A stretch of 64,000 nt of DNA from Streptomyces sp. SID12488 (GCF_010548275.1 NZ_JAAGLT010000003.1:372001-436000), one strand, 5' to 3'. Shown: positions 1-10,420, numbered from the stretch's first letter. Numbers and translations: made by a program. The notes: generated by a model not told the origin, from the sequence alone.

Positions 1-585
1 CAGGTTGTCCTTGAAGTCGTTCTGCGCCCAGTAGACGGTGACCTCCGACAGGCCGCCGATCAGGGACATCGCGTAGACGCGGACCTCCAGGTCGGCGGGG
101 TCGCGGCCGGTGCGTTCCGCGATGACGCGGCAGAGGAGGCGGCCGGTTTCGGACATGCTCTCGATCATGCGGGCACGCACCGCCGGGACCTCCAGCATCA
201 TTCGGCTGCGCAGCCGGGTCACCTCGGTCTCTTCCATCGAGCTGATGCCGACGGCCCGCTTCAGGACGTATCGCAGGGAGTCGATCCACGGTTCGTCCGC
301 CGGGCGTGCGCGCAGTTCCTCCTCCAGCATGGAGTCGTACTCGTCGGTGAGGACGATGTCCTCCTTGGTGGGGAAGTAGCGGAAGACCGTGGACTGCGAC
401 ACCTCGGCGAGCTCGGCGATCTGCTCGATCGTCGTGGCGTCGTATCCCTGGTGCCCGATCAGTTCGTACGTCGCGGCACGGATCGCCATCCGGGTCTTGA
501 TCTTCTTCCGCTCACGGAGGCCCAGCTGGGGGCGGTCGGCGAGGGGAGAGGTGCGTGCGGCCGTCATGCGTTCATTGTCGGCCAT
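1..585 (-). CDS. TetR/AcrR family transcriptional regulator (C-terminus beyond window)
   Basis: Reading leftward from an ATG at 585, 195 codons stay open to the window edge, so the C-terminus is missing. Residues about 51-71 (TTIEQIAELAEVSQSTVFRY) are a classic TetR helix-turn-helix, after a basic N-terminus (RERKKIKTRMA). The remainder is a helical ligand-binding domain too variable to name an inducer. The start overlaps the last 14 bases of the exporter gene, so exporter and regulator are co-transcribed and probably translationally coupled; an in-frame ATG at 567 is the alternative start. By context it represses the exporter and itself through palindromes at 2172-2214. Family assignment is firm; target and ligand are inferred. 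Confidence 0.9.
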   Translation of the reverse strand, partial: MADNERMTAARTSPLADRPQLGLRERKKIKTRMAIRAATYELIGHQGYDATTIEQIAELAEVSQSTVFRYFPTKEDIVLTDEYDSMLEEELRARPADEPWIDSLRYVLKRAVGISSMEETEVTRLRSRMMLEVPAVRARMIESMSETGRLLCRVIAERTGRDPADLEVRVYAMSLIGGLSEVTVYWAQNDFKDNL

Positions 586-2167
586 CGGGCTGGTCGGTAG
601 CCATGTCAGGGGTGGAGGGCGTCGGGTTCGCCGACGCGGGCCCGGTGTGTGCCGGGGTGTTGGGGAGGAACGCCCCGGCCAGCATCGCCGCCGCCAGAGC
701 CGCCACCCCGCTCACCAGCAGGACGACGCCCATGCCATGGACGTACGCACTGTTCGCTGAGGTCAGTAGCTGTGCCGAGCCCGTTCGCTCCGCGATCAGG
801 TGGGCCGCCACCACCGAGTCGCCGGCCGTGTCCGCGGCACCGGCGGGCAGGCCCGTGACGTCGAGGCGGTCGCGGAACGTGCTCGCCAGCAGGCTGCCCA
901 GCAGGGCGACGCCGATCGCGCCGCCCACCTGACGCAGCGTCATCAGGAGTCCGGAGCCACTCCCCGCGCGGTCGGCGGGCAGGGCGGCCAGGGCGCCGTC
1001 CATCGCCGGGACGACGGCGAAGCCGAATCCGAATCCGGCGATGGTCAGCCACAGCGCCGTGTAGCCGTAGCCCGCGTCGACCGTCGTACGGCTGCCCAGG
1101 ATCGCCGCGAAGCTCAGGACCACCAGGCCGGCGGCCACCGTCGCCCGAGAGCCGAACCGGGCGCTCACGGGCTGCGCCGCACGGGCGGCCACCGACAGGC
1201 CGGCCATCAGCGGCAGCAGCCGTACGCCCGTGCCCAGCGCGTCACTGCCCAGTACCGCCTGGAGATACGGCGGCAGTACGAACATCAGGCCGGACAGGAC
1301 GAACATCACCAGCGTCACCGCGACCGTGTTCAGCAGGAAGCCCCGCTGGGAGAGCAGCGTCATGTCGAGCATGGGGCGGGTGGCGCGGCGTTCGCGCAGG
1401 ACGAGGGCCGTCAGGAGTACGGCCGCCGCGGCGAACAGGGTGAGGACCAGCGGGTCGGTCCAGCCCCGGGTGGGGGCCTCGATGATCGCGTAGATGAGCG
1501 CGCCCAGGCCCGTCACCGTGAGCGCGGTGGAGACCACGTCCACCTTGGGGGAGGCCGGGTCGCGGGTCTCGGGGAGGAGGAACACGCAGGCCGCGATCCC
1601 GATGGCGACCATCGGGACGTTGATCAGGAAGACCGAGCCCCACCAGAAGTGGTTGAGCAGCCAGCCGCCGATGATCGGGCCGAGCGGCATTCCGAGCGCG
1701 GAGCCGGCGGAGATGATGCCGACGGCCTTGGTGCGCTCGTGGGGCGGGAAGAGCGAGGGCAGGACGGAGAGGGCCAGGGGCATGACCAGGGCCGCGCCGA
1801 CGCCCATCAGCGCTCGGGCCGCGACGATCCAGTTCACGTCACCCGCCAGCGCTCCGAGGAGCGACCCGGCGAGGAAGACGCCGAGCCCGGCGATCAGCAT
1901 CCGGCGCCGCCCGAAGCGGTCGCCGAGGAGACCTGCCGGGAGCATCAGCGCGGCGAACACGACGATGTACGCGTCCGCCATCCACTGCTGCTCGCCGGTG
2001 CTCGCGCCGAGCTGCTCGGCCATCGTCGGCAGCGCGACGTTGAGGATCGTCATGTCGAAGCCGAGGACGAGCATGCTCGCGACCAGGGCGCCCAGGGCCC
2101 ACCAGCGGCGGGGGTCGAGGGGTGGGGTGGTGTCTGTGCCGGTGTCCGGTCCAGTGACAGTAGCCAT
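572..2167 (-). CDS. MFS multidrug exporter, DHA2 (EmrB/QacA, 14-TM) family
   Basis: A 531-residue inner-membrane drug:proton antiporter. Residues 37-47 (FDMTILNVALP) are the DHA2 motif at helix 1, residues 82-89 (GDRFGRRR) are MFS motif A in the loop between helices 2 and 3, and near residue 160 a G-x3-GP-x2-GG antiporter motif C is visible (GMPLGPIIGGW). Length and hydrophobic pattern fit 14 helices. It heads an operon with the TetR regulator. There is no Shine-Dalgarno sequence before ATG 2167, but a TTGACA box and a GCTACT box 17 bases apart place the transcript start within a few bases of the ATG, so the mRNA is probably leaderless. Substrate unknown. Confidence 0.93.
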   Translation of the reverse strand: MATVTGPDTGTDTTPPLDPRRWWALGALVASMLVLGFDMTILNVALPTMAEQLGASTGEQQWMADAYIVVFAALMLPAGLLGDRFGRRRMLIAGLGVFLAGSLLGALAGDVNWIVAARALMGVGAALVMPLALSVLPSLFPPHERTKAVGIISAGSALGMPLGPIIGGWLLNHFWWGSVFLINVPMVAIGIAACVFLLPETRDPASPKVDVVSTALTVTGLGALIYAIIEAPTRGWTDPLVLTLFAAAAVLLTALVLRERRATRPMLDMTLLSQRGFLLNTVAVTLVMFVLSGLMFVLPPYLQAVLGSDALGTGVRLLPLMAGLSVAARAAQPVSARFGSRATVAAGLVVLSFAAILGSRTTVDAGYGYTALWLTIAGFGFGFAVVPAMDGALAALPADRAGSGSGLLMTLRQVGGAIGVALLGSLLASTFRDRLDVTGLPAGAADTAGDSVVAAHLIAERTGSAQLLTSANSAYVHGMGVVLLVSGVAALAAAMLAGAFLPNTPAHTGPASANPTPSTPDMATDQPDGRQ

Positions 2168-2171
2168 AAAA

Positions 2172-2214
2172 TGAGAGTAGCTCTCAAAAGGTGGTGGCTG
2201 TCAATTGGATTGAC
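2172..2214 (-). promoter_or_regulatory. Promoter with two palindromic operators for the exporter/TetR operon
   Basis: Two perfect inverted repeats with 6-base arms and 3-base spacers lie just upstream of the exporter: TGAGAG-TAG-CTCTCA (2172-2186) and GTCAAT-TGG-ATTGAC (2200-2214). On the minus strand the second contains TTGACA (a -35 match) and the first covers the candidate -10 GCTACT 17 bases further on. A repressor on either would block RNA polymerase. The first resembles the TTGAGA-type sites of TetR exporter regulators. Palindromes are seen directly; operator function is inferred. Confidence 0.6.
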
Positions 2215-2246
2215 TGTGAGGGTGCGGAAATCGGAGGTGAGGGCAC

Positions 2247-2278
2247 AAAAAAATGGCCGCGACTCGGAAGTCGCGGCC
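2247..2278 (-). terminator. Rho-independent terminator after the TrhA-like gene
   Basis: A perfect 10-bp stem (GGCCGCGACT / AGTCGCGGCC) with a CGGA loop is followed on the minus strand by seven T residues (the A run at 2247-2253). It lies 66 bases past the stop of the TrhA-like gene and before the exporter promoter, insulating the two minus-strand units. Confidence 0.85.
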
Positions 2279-2344
2279 GTCCATGAGGGAGGGAAGGAAG
2301 GGAGGGGGGCGAGGAGAGGGGGCAGGGGGGCAGGGGATCGGGGA

Positions 2345-3064
2345 TCACCCGTGCTGGTACGCCACGATCGAGATGCCGATGTAGTGCGCGACGAAGGCCG
2401 CGAGGGTCAGGGAGTGGAACACCTCGTGGAAACCGAACCAGCGCGGTGACGGGTTGGGGCGCTGGAGGCCGTAGATCACGCCGCCCGCGCTGTAGAGGAG
2501 CCCGCCGACGAGGACCAGTACCAGGACGGTGATGCCGCCCGCGCGCATGAAGTCCGGGAGGAAGAAGACGGCCGCCCAGCCCATCGCGATGTAGCAGGGG
2601 GTGTAGAGCCAGCGTGGGGCGCCGACCCAGAACACGCGGAAGGCGATGCCGGCCACGGCTGCGCCCCAGATGCCCCACAGCAGCCACTGCCCCTTGCTCG
2701 CCGGGAGCAGCAGCATCGTCAGCGGGGTGTACGTGCCCGCGATGATCAGGAAGATGTTCGCGTGGTCGAGCCTGCGCAGGACGCCGTCCATGCGCGGGCT
2801 CCAGGTGCCGCGGTGGTAGAGCGCGCTCACGCCGAACAGCAGGCAGGCGGTCAGGGTGAAGATCCCGCAGGCGATGCGCGCCCGGCTCGAACTGGCGAGC
2901 GCGGTGAGTACCAGGCCGGAGATGAGTACGGCCGGAAACATGCCGAGATGCAGCCAGCCGCGCAGCTTGGGCTTGATCTCATCGGAATGTGGCAGCGAGA
3001 GCGCCAGGGGACCGCGGCCGACGGCCGGCGGGTCCAGGGGCGCGTCGGGGGCGGACGCAGTCAT
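2345..3064 (-). CDS. trhA: TrhA/hemolysin III family (PAQR) membrane protein
   Basis: A 239-residue seven-helix membrane protein of the hemolysin III/PAQR superfamily. The conserved signature residues are present: SALYHRG after the second helix, RRLDHANIFLIIAGTYTP in the middle, and the C-terminal HEVFHSLTLAAFVAHY motif; the histidines are the likely metal ligands. Bacterial TrhA proteins are linked to membrane-fluidity homeostasis, and haemolysis is not an established role here. It is monocistronic. Upstream on the minus strand TGACGC and TAGGTA sit 16 bases apart with the ATG only 11 bases after the -10, so a very short leader is likely; no Shine-Dalgarno sequence is seen. Confidence 0.9.
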   Translation of the reverse strand: MTASAPDAPLDPPAVGRGPLALSLPHSDEIKPKLRGWLHLGMFPAVLISGLVLTALASSSRARIACGIFTLTACLLFGVSALYHRGTWSPRMDGVLRRLDHANIFLIIAGTYTPLTMLLLPASKGQWLLWGIWGAAVAGIAFRVFWVGAPRWLYTPCYIAMGWAAVFFLPDFMRAGGITVLVLVLVGGLLYSAGGVIYGLQRPNPSPRWFGFHEVFHSLTLAAFVAHYIGISIVAYQHG

Positions 3065-3414
3065 GACGGCAATCGTACCTACGCAACCGTAAGTTACGCG
3101 TCAGTTCGAGGACAGGAAGGGCCGGAAGTGGCCAGCCTCTCATATGCATTGGGACGACATCGGGGGTGCCTCGACACTCGGACACGCCAGGTGAATACGG
3201 GGTGACCCGGAGGAAACGCCTGGGCGGGCGGCGAATGAGTGGCGATGGTCACGTCGCTCAGCTGTGAGGCCCTCTGGACAGATGGGCGCTCCGGTCGGAT
3301 GATCAAATGAGTGCGGTCGGCACCGGATGAGCGCCATTGATCAATACCGTGAAGCATCCGGGTCGCGGCCCCCAAGGGGCAGTCAATAAAAAACCCTCAT
3401 TCAAGGAGCAGATC
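3065..3414. promoter_or_regulatory. Divergent intergenic region between trhA-like gene and pckG
   Basis: This 350-base stretch holds the trhA-side promoter (TGACGC-16-TAGGTA on the minus strand near 3075-3105) and the untranslated leader of pckG. The pckG reading frame runs open back to 3337, but that part lacks a ribosome site and is not family-like. A TTGATCAA palindrome lies near 3340. No gene is supported. Confidence 0.5.
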
Positions 3415-5262
<1,848 letters not shown>

Positions 5263-5279
5263 GGCCCGCTTCTATCACT

Positions 5280-5332
5280 CCGCGGCCGGTCGGACTTGCC
5301 CTGACCTGCGACGTCGTCATGACCGGCCGCGG
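5280..5332 (+). terminator. Probable terminator of pckG
   Basis: A perfect 12-base inverted repeat (CCGCGGCCGGTC / GACCGGCCGCGG) with a 29-base loop begins 18 bases after the pckG stop and is followed by TGGTTCCTTCT. The stem is strong but there is no pure T run, as is usual in high-GC actinobacteria. Confidence 0.6.
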
Positions 5333-5420
5333 TGGTTCCTTCTCGCCCCCGCCGCCCTTACCCGTCTCATCCCTGGGGGCTGGGCCCCCAGACCCCCGCT
5401 TCGGCCCTGAAGGGGCCTCG

Positions 5421-5471
5421 TCCTCAAACGCCGGACGGGCTGGGTATTTCAGCCCCTCCGGCGTTTGAGGA
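5421..5471. repeat. Streptomyces intergenic palindrome of the CTCAAACGCCGGA type
   Basis: A 15-base perfect inverted repeat (TCCTCAAACGCCGGA ... TCCGGCGTTTGAGGA) with an inner GGGCT/AGCCC stem, preceded by a second hairpin (CTGGGGGC / GCCCCCAG near 5369-5387). This sequence recurs between genes in Streptomyces genomes. Here it separates convergent pckG and the TelA operon, so it may act as a two-way terminator. Confidence 0.75.
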
Positions 5472-5517
5472 GCGGGGGTTCGGGGGCAGCGCCCCCGAGG
5501 AATATTCCGGGCGTCGG

Positions 5518-6120
5518 CTATGCGCGGTCCTCCAGGTAGCGGGTGTGCGTCTCCTGGCGTCGGGCCTCCGCCTCGCGGAGACTCACCGCCAACCGTTCCG
5601 CCTCCTCGTGCAGCAACCCGAGCTGTCGTTCCAGGTGCCGTTCCGGCGGTTCGGCGCCCGGGGTGAGCCGGGTCCACCACCGGGTCCGTACGAAGGTGTC
5701 GACCGCCTCCGGTACGTCCTGCCGTACGGCCCGGGAGAGCGCGTGGACGCCCTCCGGGTCGGTCGCCAGCACCTCACCGGACCAGCTGGGGTCCAGCAGT
5801 GCCGTGAGGAGTCTGGTCAGCTCTGTGAGCCGGCCATCGGCGGCGGGCGGCAGTTCGACGCCTTCGAGGTACGTCAGCAGCCGACCGAAATCCCCGCGCA
5901 GCTCGTCGAGTTGGGCGGAGAGCTGCGCGGACGGATCCGGGAAGTCCGGCACCGGCTGCCGCTCCGGCGGGGCGATCAGCGCGCCCGCGCCGTACAGTCC
6001 GGCGACGACGACCGGCCAGTACGGTCCCGCCACACCGGTGAACGTCAGGCCCAGGCCCACCAGCCCGCACGCGCTCCCGGCGATGTTCTTGCGGGACTCC
6101 AGGAACCCCACGATGCCCAT
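5518..6120 (-). CDS. Small membrane protein at the end of the TelA/VWA operon
   Basis: About 200 residues with two N-terminal hydrophobic segments (IAGSACGLVGLGLTFTGVAG and WPVVVAGLYGAGALIA) followed by a long charged helical part ending in a probable coiled coil (LLHEEAERLAVSLREAEARR). I do not recognise a named domain. It is the last gene of a four-gene operon, starting four bases after the VWA lipoprotein gene. ATG 6120 gives a clean membrane start; a GTG at 6138, inside the preceding gene and behind AAGGAG, is the alternative. It probably sits in the membrane with its helical tail in the cytoplasm. Confidence 0.75.
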   Translation of the reverse strand: MGIVGFLESRKNIAGSACGLVGLGLTFTGVAGPYWPVVVAGLYGAGALIAPPERQPVPDFPDPSAQLSAQLDELRGDFGRLLTYLEGVELPPAADGRLTELTRLLTALLDPSWSGEVLATDPEGVHALSRAVRQDVPEAVDTFVRTRWWTRLTPGAEPPERHLERQLGLLHEEAERLAVSLREAEARRQETHTRYLEDRA

Positions 6121-6124
6121 GAAC

Positions 6125-7717
6125 CTACTGGTAGCCACGGATCTCCTTGAACGCGCCGTCGAGCGAGCCCTCCTGGGCGTCGAAGAGACGACCACCGGTC
6201 AGGTCGGCGATGTGCGCCAGCTCGGACCGGTCGGAGTCGCCGAAGAGGATGGGGAAGACGGGTATCTCCCGCTGCCGGCCCGGAAGTTGCCGGTAGAAGC
6301 CGTCGAACTCCGCCGCCTTCGCGCCCGCCGTGTTCTCGCCGTCCGTCATCAGCACGATCGAGGTGAACGTGTCCCGGTCGGCGCCGAGTTGCTCGTACGC
6401 CTTCTCCAGCGAGGTGTAGATCGCGGTGCCGCCGTCCGCCGCCAGCCCGTCGGTGTCCCGGCGGATCGCGTCGAGTCCGCTCTGCGGATCGGAGGGGCTC
6501 ACCACATGCGTCCGTACGCTCTTCACGTCCGAGCCGAACGGCATCAGCGTGACCTCCTCGCGCTGCCGGAAGTCGCCGGTGAGACCGCGCAGCGCCTGCT
6601 TCAGCCCGGCCAGCCGTTCGCCCTCCATCGAGCCCGAGGTGTCGAGGACGTACACGGTCCGAGAGGGGCGGCGCAGCTCGTTCTCGTACGCGTCGAGCAG
6701 GCCGTCGGCGACGGATCGGCTGCCGGGGAAGGGGAGTTCACGGCGGCGGGAGGTGTCGAGGCCGGCCGCGGGCGGTACGGAGGCGACGACCGGGCGCCGG
6801 TGGGTGACGTCGGTGATCTCGCGCTGCGTCGCCGGGGTGCGCAGGGCCTCCGTCAGCCGGCGGACGTCCTCCCGGGTCGCCGCGTCGGTCGACGCGAGCG
6901 AGGTGACCGGGTAGTCGGCCGTGACGACTCCGTCGCGCGGGCGGATCACCGTGAGTCCGGGGATGCCCTTGAGGACGGACTCGTAGTTGAGCAGGGCGTC
7001 GACGGTGCCGCGCCGCTCGTACGCGGCAGCCAGCCAGCCCGACGAACCGGACGTCAGCTTCTGCCCCTTGAAGAACTCCTTCAGCCGCGGGGACGCCTTC
7101 GCCACCTCGGCGTCGGTCAGCGCGGACTGCGCCCCGGACAGCCCCGAGGCGACCGAAACCAGCGTGGAGAAGCCGGAGTTGGAGCGCGCGGGGTCGGTCA
7201 TGCCGTACGTCAGCTTGCCGTCCCGTACCGCCTCCTCGACCTGGGACCAGGTGACCTGGTCGGGCTTCCAGCCCAACTCCCCTACGGTGGCGGCCCGCAC
7301 GCCGATCGCGACCGGGCTCGACATGACGGACGTCTCGGACACGACCTTCTTCGCCGCGTCGGGACGCAGCCGCAGATAGTCGTTGGAGGACAGCCACAGG
7401 GCGTCGTACACCCCGTCGGTCTTCCCCTTCGCCAGCAGCTCGACGGCGTCGAGGGTGCCCATGTAGGTGGGCCTGACCTTGATGCCGGTGTCCTTCTCGA
7501 CCTTGTCGAGGACCGGCTTCATGTCGGAGAGCTCGCTGGAGGCGAGGACACGGAGGGTGCCGGGCTCGGGAGCGGCCGGGGCAGCCGGGTCCTGGGACGA
7601 TTTCTGCGCCGTACAGCCGGAGGCCGTGACGGTGGCGGTCAGGAGGGCGAGCGCGAGTGCGGCGGTTGCCGTGCGCCGGTGTCTCCTGCTCGTACCAGTG
7701 CTCATAGCTGTGCTCAT
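6125..7717 (-). CDS. Lipoprotein with solute-binding-like region and C-terminal VWA domain
   Basis: A 530-residue predicted surface lipoprotein. A twin-basic signal peptide ends in the lipobox TASGC with lipidated Cys35. Residues about 50-300 resemble an extracellular solute-binding protein (TLRVLASSELSDMKPVLDK, then ADYPVTSL). Residues about 353-520 are a von Willebrand A domain with a complete metal site: VYVLDTSGSM gives D359-x-S361-x-S363, then GGTAIYTS and VLMTDGEN. Its ATG overlaps the TelA stop (ATGA at 7714-7717), so translation is coupled. VWA domains usually mediate metal-dependent protein contacts. The fusion suggests a surface sensor or assembly factor; ligand and partner are unknown. 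Confidence 0.85.
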   Translation of the reverse strand: MSTAMSTGTSRRHRRTATAALALALLTATVTASGCTAQKSSQDPAAPAAPEPGTLRVLASSELSDMKPVLDKVEKDTGIKVRPTYMGTLDAVELLAKGKTDGVYDALWLSSNDYLRLRPDAAKKVVSETSVMSSPVAIGVRAATVGELGWKPDQVTWSQVEEAVRDGKLTYGMTDPARSNSGFSTLVSVASGLSGAQSALTDAEVAKASPRLKEFFKGQKLTSGSSGWLAAAYERRGTVDALLNYESVLKGIPGLTVIRPRDGVVTADYPVTSLASTDAATREDVRRLTEALRTPATQREITDVTHRRPVVASVPPAAGLDTSRRRELPFPGSRSVADGLLDAYENELRRPSRTVYVLDTSGSMEGERLAGLKQALRGLTGDFRQREEVTLMPFGSDVKSVRTHVVSPSDPQSGLDAIRRDTDGLAADGGTAIYTSLEKAYEQLGADRDTFTSIVLMTDGENTAGAKAAEFDGFYRQLPGRQREIPVFPILFGDSDRSELAHIADLTGGRLFDAQEGSLDGAFKEIRGYQ

Positions 7718-8955
7718 ACCTGGCCTCCGTCCAGCGCGCCCCGGGACCGGCTGCGCTCCAAGTAGGCGCTCGCGTGCTGGAGTTCGGAGGTGAGCGACTC
7801 CACCGTCGCCGCCATCGCCTCCGTCGCCTGGACCTTGTAGGTGTCGATGGTGTCGAGGGTGCGGTAGATCTGCTGGAAGGCGTTGCGGAGGGTCTCCGCC
7901 CCGACGGCAGGATCGGCGGCGATCCGCTGGATCTCGCCGCTCTGCGTGGCGAGCATCTCCGCGTTGCCCCGGATGAGGTCCTCGGTCGTCCCGCGCAGCG
8001 CGTTGACCTGCTCGATGACCTTCTTCTGGTTGTCGAGGGCGGTGGCCAGCATCACGGAGATGCGCAGTGCGGACACGGTCGTGGTGGCCGCGCGGTCGAC
8101 CCCCTTGATCAGCTCGTCGTTGTTGCGGCGTACGACGTCCATGGCGAGGTAGCCCTGGGCGCACACCGCGAGCTGGGTCAGCAGGTCCTGGTGCTTCTGC
8201 CGGACCGGGAAGAGCACGTCGGCCCGCAGGTTGTCGGCGCCCGCCGGATCGGCCGTGTCGACGGCGCCGATGTGCTGCTCGACGGCGGAGTCCAGGGCTT
8301 CGGTCAGGACGACGTACTCCTGGAGCTTGCCCATGGTCTCCCAGAGGCGGACGCGTTCGGTCTGGAGGGCCGCGCTGTCTCTGCGCAGTTCGTCCTGGCC
8401 GCCGCGCAGCGAGCCCACGATCTTGTTCAGGGTCGCCTGCGAGGAGGCGTACTTCGCGACGTGGTCGCGCAGCTTGTTGCCGCCGGGCAGCTTGGAGAGG
8501 AACTTCCGCCCCTTGCTCGTGGGCAGGTCACGCGGGTCCAGGTCCTCCACCACGCGCCGGAGTTCGACGAGCGAGCCCGCGACCTGCGACTGGGCGTCAC
8601 CGCCGTTGCTCGGCAGGCTGCGGACGGCCCGTTCCAGCATGCGGTTGGACTGCGCGGCGGCGGTCCGCATCTCGCCGGCGCCGAGGCCGGTGATCTCCCC
8701 GACCCGGCCCGCGAACTCGGGCGAGCGGGCGTCGAGGGCGGCGAGCCTGCCGACGTACTCGGCGGCCTTGCGGGCCATGTCCGTACGGACGCTTTCGTCG
8801 ACGGGAACGAGACCGCCGGCCTTCTCGCGCGGCACGGCCGCGACGGGCTCGGGCGGGGTGAGCGTGAAGATGTCGTCGCCGCTCTGACTGCTGTTCTGGC
8901 TCGTGTTGTGGGTCGTGCTGTCGGCCGTGTGCTGGCTCGGCTTCTGAAAGTTCAC
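7714..8955 (-). CDS. Toxic anion resistance (TelA/KlaA family) protein
   Basis: A 413-residue cytoplasmic, almost wholly helical protein of the TelA family, named after plasmid tellurite-resistance loci; the molecular function is unsettled. The family's typical helical segments are recognisable, such as LLTQLAVCAQGYLAMDVVRR, NNDELIKGVDRAATTTVSAL and LRNAFQQIYRTLDTIDTYK. It starts at GTG 8955 behind AGGGGGG, 16 bases after the anchored solute-binding-like gene, and overlaps the VWA lipoprotein gene. TelA elsewhere sits with TerD-type genes; here it is flanked by predicted extracellular binding proteins, suggesting an envelope-stress role. That is inference. Confidence 0.9.
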   Translation of the reverse strand: MNFQKPSQHTADSTTHNTSQNSSQSGDDIFTLTPPEPVAAVPREKAGGLVPVDESVRTDMARKAAEYVGRLAALDARSPEFAGRVGEITGLGAGEMRTAAAQSNRMLERAVRSLPSNGGDAQSQVAGSLVELRRVVEDLDPRDLPTSKGRKFLSKLPGGNKLRDHVAKYASSQATLNKIVGSLRGGQDELRRDSAALQTERVRLWETMGKLQEYVVLTEALDSAVEQHIGAVDTADPAGADNLRADVLFPVRQKHQDLLTQLAVCAQGYLAMDVVRRNNDELIKGVDRAATTTVSALRISVMLATALDNQKKVIEQVNALRGTTEDLIRGNAEMLATQSGEIQRIAADPAVGAETLRNAFQQIYRTLDTIDTYKVQATEAMAATVESLTSELQHASAYLERSRSRGALDGGQV

Positions 8956-8971
8956 GTGTGATCCCCCCTGG

Positions 8972-10072
8972 TTACGACTGTCCCCGGGCCCGGCGCGCCA
9001 TCTCGTGCAGCACCTTGGAGGTGGGCACGGGCACCTGCCGGAAGCCGGTCAGTCTCTGGTTGAGGTAGGCGGCGTGGGCGGCGGTGGCGGCGACGAACTC
9101 GGCGGCGTCGCCCTGCGGCCGGAACCCGTGCCGGACGGCCAGCTTGCGCAACACCGGGTCTTCGCTGAGGAGTTGGCCGAGTGCGCGGCCCTCTTCGGTG
9201 AGCGGTACGACGGTGTGGTCGCTGTTGGCGGTGGTGTCGGGGTAGAGGACGGTGAGGTCCCCGGCGGCGCTCTGCCCTCCGCCGGTGCTGTCCCCGAGCA
9301 ACGAGGCGACCTGCGACTCGTACACCAGGACCAGCGGGTTTCCGGCGCCGCTCACGAAGTCCCTGAACGCCGCGTCGGAGCTGGGCTGTTGGGCGCCCTG
9401 GACGCTGACCAGCTTGTGCATCAGGGGCGCCGTGCGGTCGATGTCGGCCTCGCTCGCCACCACCCGGCCCCCGTTCGCCACATAGCTGGTGGCGGCGAGG
9501 TAGAGGGCGCCGGAGCTGGAGCTCTCCGGGTCGGTGGAGGCGATGTAGAGGGTGCCGGTCAACTCCCCGTACTTTTCGGCGCCCTTGAGCTGCTGCCAGG
9601 TGCGGTCCTTGTCGGCGGCGGCGAGATAGGCGGACATCTTGAGGGTGCCGCGGTGCTGCCCCTTGTCGAGCGTCGCGAGTCCGCCCGCGGCGAGCACCTC
9701 GGCGGCGTTGCGGTGGGCCACGACGACGAGCGGTGAGTAGAAGGGACGCGGCAGGGGCTGCCGTGCCTTGTACTTGGCGGCCAGTTCGTCGGCGGGCGCC
9801 TGGCTGGACGGGAAGGCGAAGTCGTACCCCTTGAGGTCCAGCCCTTCCATGGCCCACGACCCGGAGGTCTCCGTCCGCACGGTGTAGCCCTTGGCGGCAA
9901 GGGCCTTCACCACGTCGGGATCGGCGAAGAACTCTGCCTTCTCCGACCCGATAACTCCACGCACGGTCTTCGTTGCCGTGCTCCGGTCCCCGTTGTCCCG
10001 GCCTGCCACGACGGCTGCCACCACGCCGCCGATCAGCAGGACCGCGAGGACAATCCCTGCGATTCGTCTCAC
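8972..10072 (-). CDS. Membrane-anchored solute-binding-like protein heading the TelA operon
   Basis: A 366-residue protein with one N-terminal transmembrane anchor (IAGIVLAVLLIGGVVAAVVAG) and an extracytoplasmic region resembling periplasmic-binding-protein type 2 folds (VRGVIGSEKAEFFADPDV, SGALYLAATSYVANGGR). No ABC permease or ATPase lies beside it, so simple import is unlikely. It starts at GTG 10072 and is the first gene of the operon with TelA, the VWA lipoprotein and a small membrane protein. A run of basic residues in the last ten positions (RRARGQ) is unusual for an exported protein. Fold family is moderately certain, ligand unknown. Confidence 0.82.
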   Translation of the reverse strand: MRRIAGIVLAVLLIGGVVAAVVAGRDNGDRSTATKTVRGVIGSEKAEFFADPDVVKALAAKGYTVRTETSGSWAMEGLDLKGYDFAFPSSQAPADELAAKYKARQPLPRPFYSPLVVVAHRNAAEVLAAGGLATLDKGQHRGTLKMSAYLAAADKDRTWQQLKGAEKYGELTGTLYIASTDPESSSSGALYLAATSYVANGGRVVASEADIDRTAPLMHKLVSVQGAQQPSSDAAFRDFVSGAGNPLVLVYESQVASLLGDSTGGGQSAAGDLTVLYPDTTANSDHTVVPLTEEGRALGQLLSEDPVLRKLAVRHGFRPQGDAAEFVAATAAHAAYLNQRLTGFRQVPVPTSKVLHEMARRARGQS

Positions 10073-10420
10073 GCCCGGAGCGTGCTCCCGGAATCCAACG
10101 TTCCCCGGTTACGAGGGTGAACGGAGGGTGAAGCACTGGTCCCGGTACGCAACGGAAACCGGCCAACCGACGGGGCGGCCCCCTTGAGGGGGCGGCAGCC
10201 CCTCAGGGGGCGCGGGGAACTGCGCGACAAGCCACGACGTACCAGCAGTCGCCGCACATCGCGGAACCTCCCACGGCGAACCGCACCGCACCCGACGGCA
10301 CTTCACAACCCGGCGGAACAAGAACCCCTGCTCAAGCGAACGCAGTGCTGTGGCACCCGGTCCGCGCGTCGCTGCGGGAGCGCGCGGACCGGGGCCGTCG
10401 AGGAGAGCCCGGGGGAGGGC
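10073..10420. repeat. Upstream region of the TelA operon with interspersed repeat copy A
   Basis: This 348-base stretch contains two GC hairpins, GCCCCCTTGAGGGGGC (10178-10193) and GCCCCTCAGGGGGC (10198-10211), running into the repeat core GGCGCGGGGAACTGCGCGAC (from 10209) and GCCACGACG. The core recurs near 14.4, 20.6, 58.9 and 59.0 kb. The remainder must carry the promoters of the TelA operon and the 3' end of the following minus-strand gene; I see no convincing gene. Confidence 0.7.

Noticed and set aside
800..2449. A 549-codon plus-strand frame antisense to the exporter gene
   Set aside because: Low-complexity Arg/Gln/Gly-rich translation, no family pattern, and codon bias expected from the opposite strand of a GC-rich gene.
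3337..3414. Upstream 26 codons of pckG
   Set aside because: No ribosome site, and homologues begin at the GTG at 3415 that has AAGGAG upstream.
5543..7765. A 740-codon plus-strand frame opposite the VWA lipoprotein gene
   Set aside because: It is antisense to clear domain-containing genes and has no recognisable domain; such long shadow frames are normal at this GC content.
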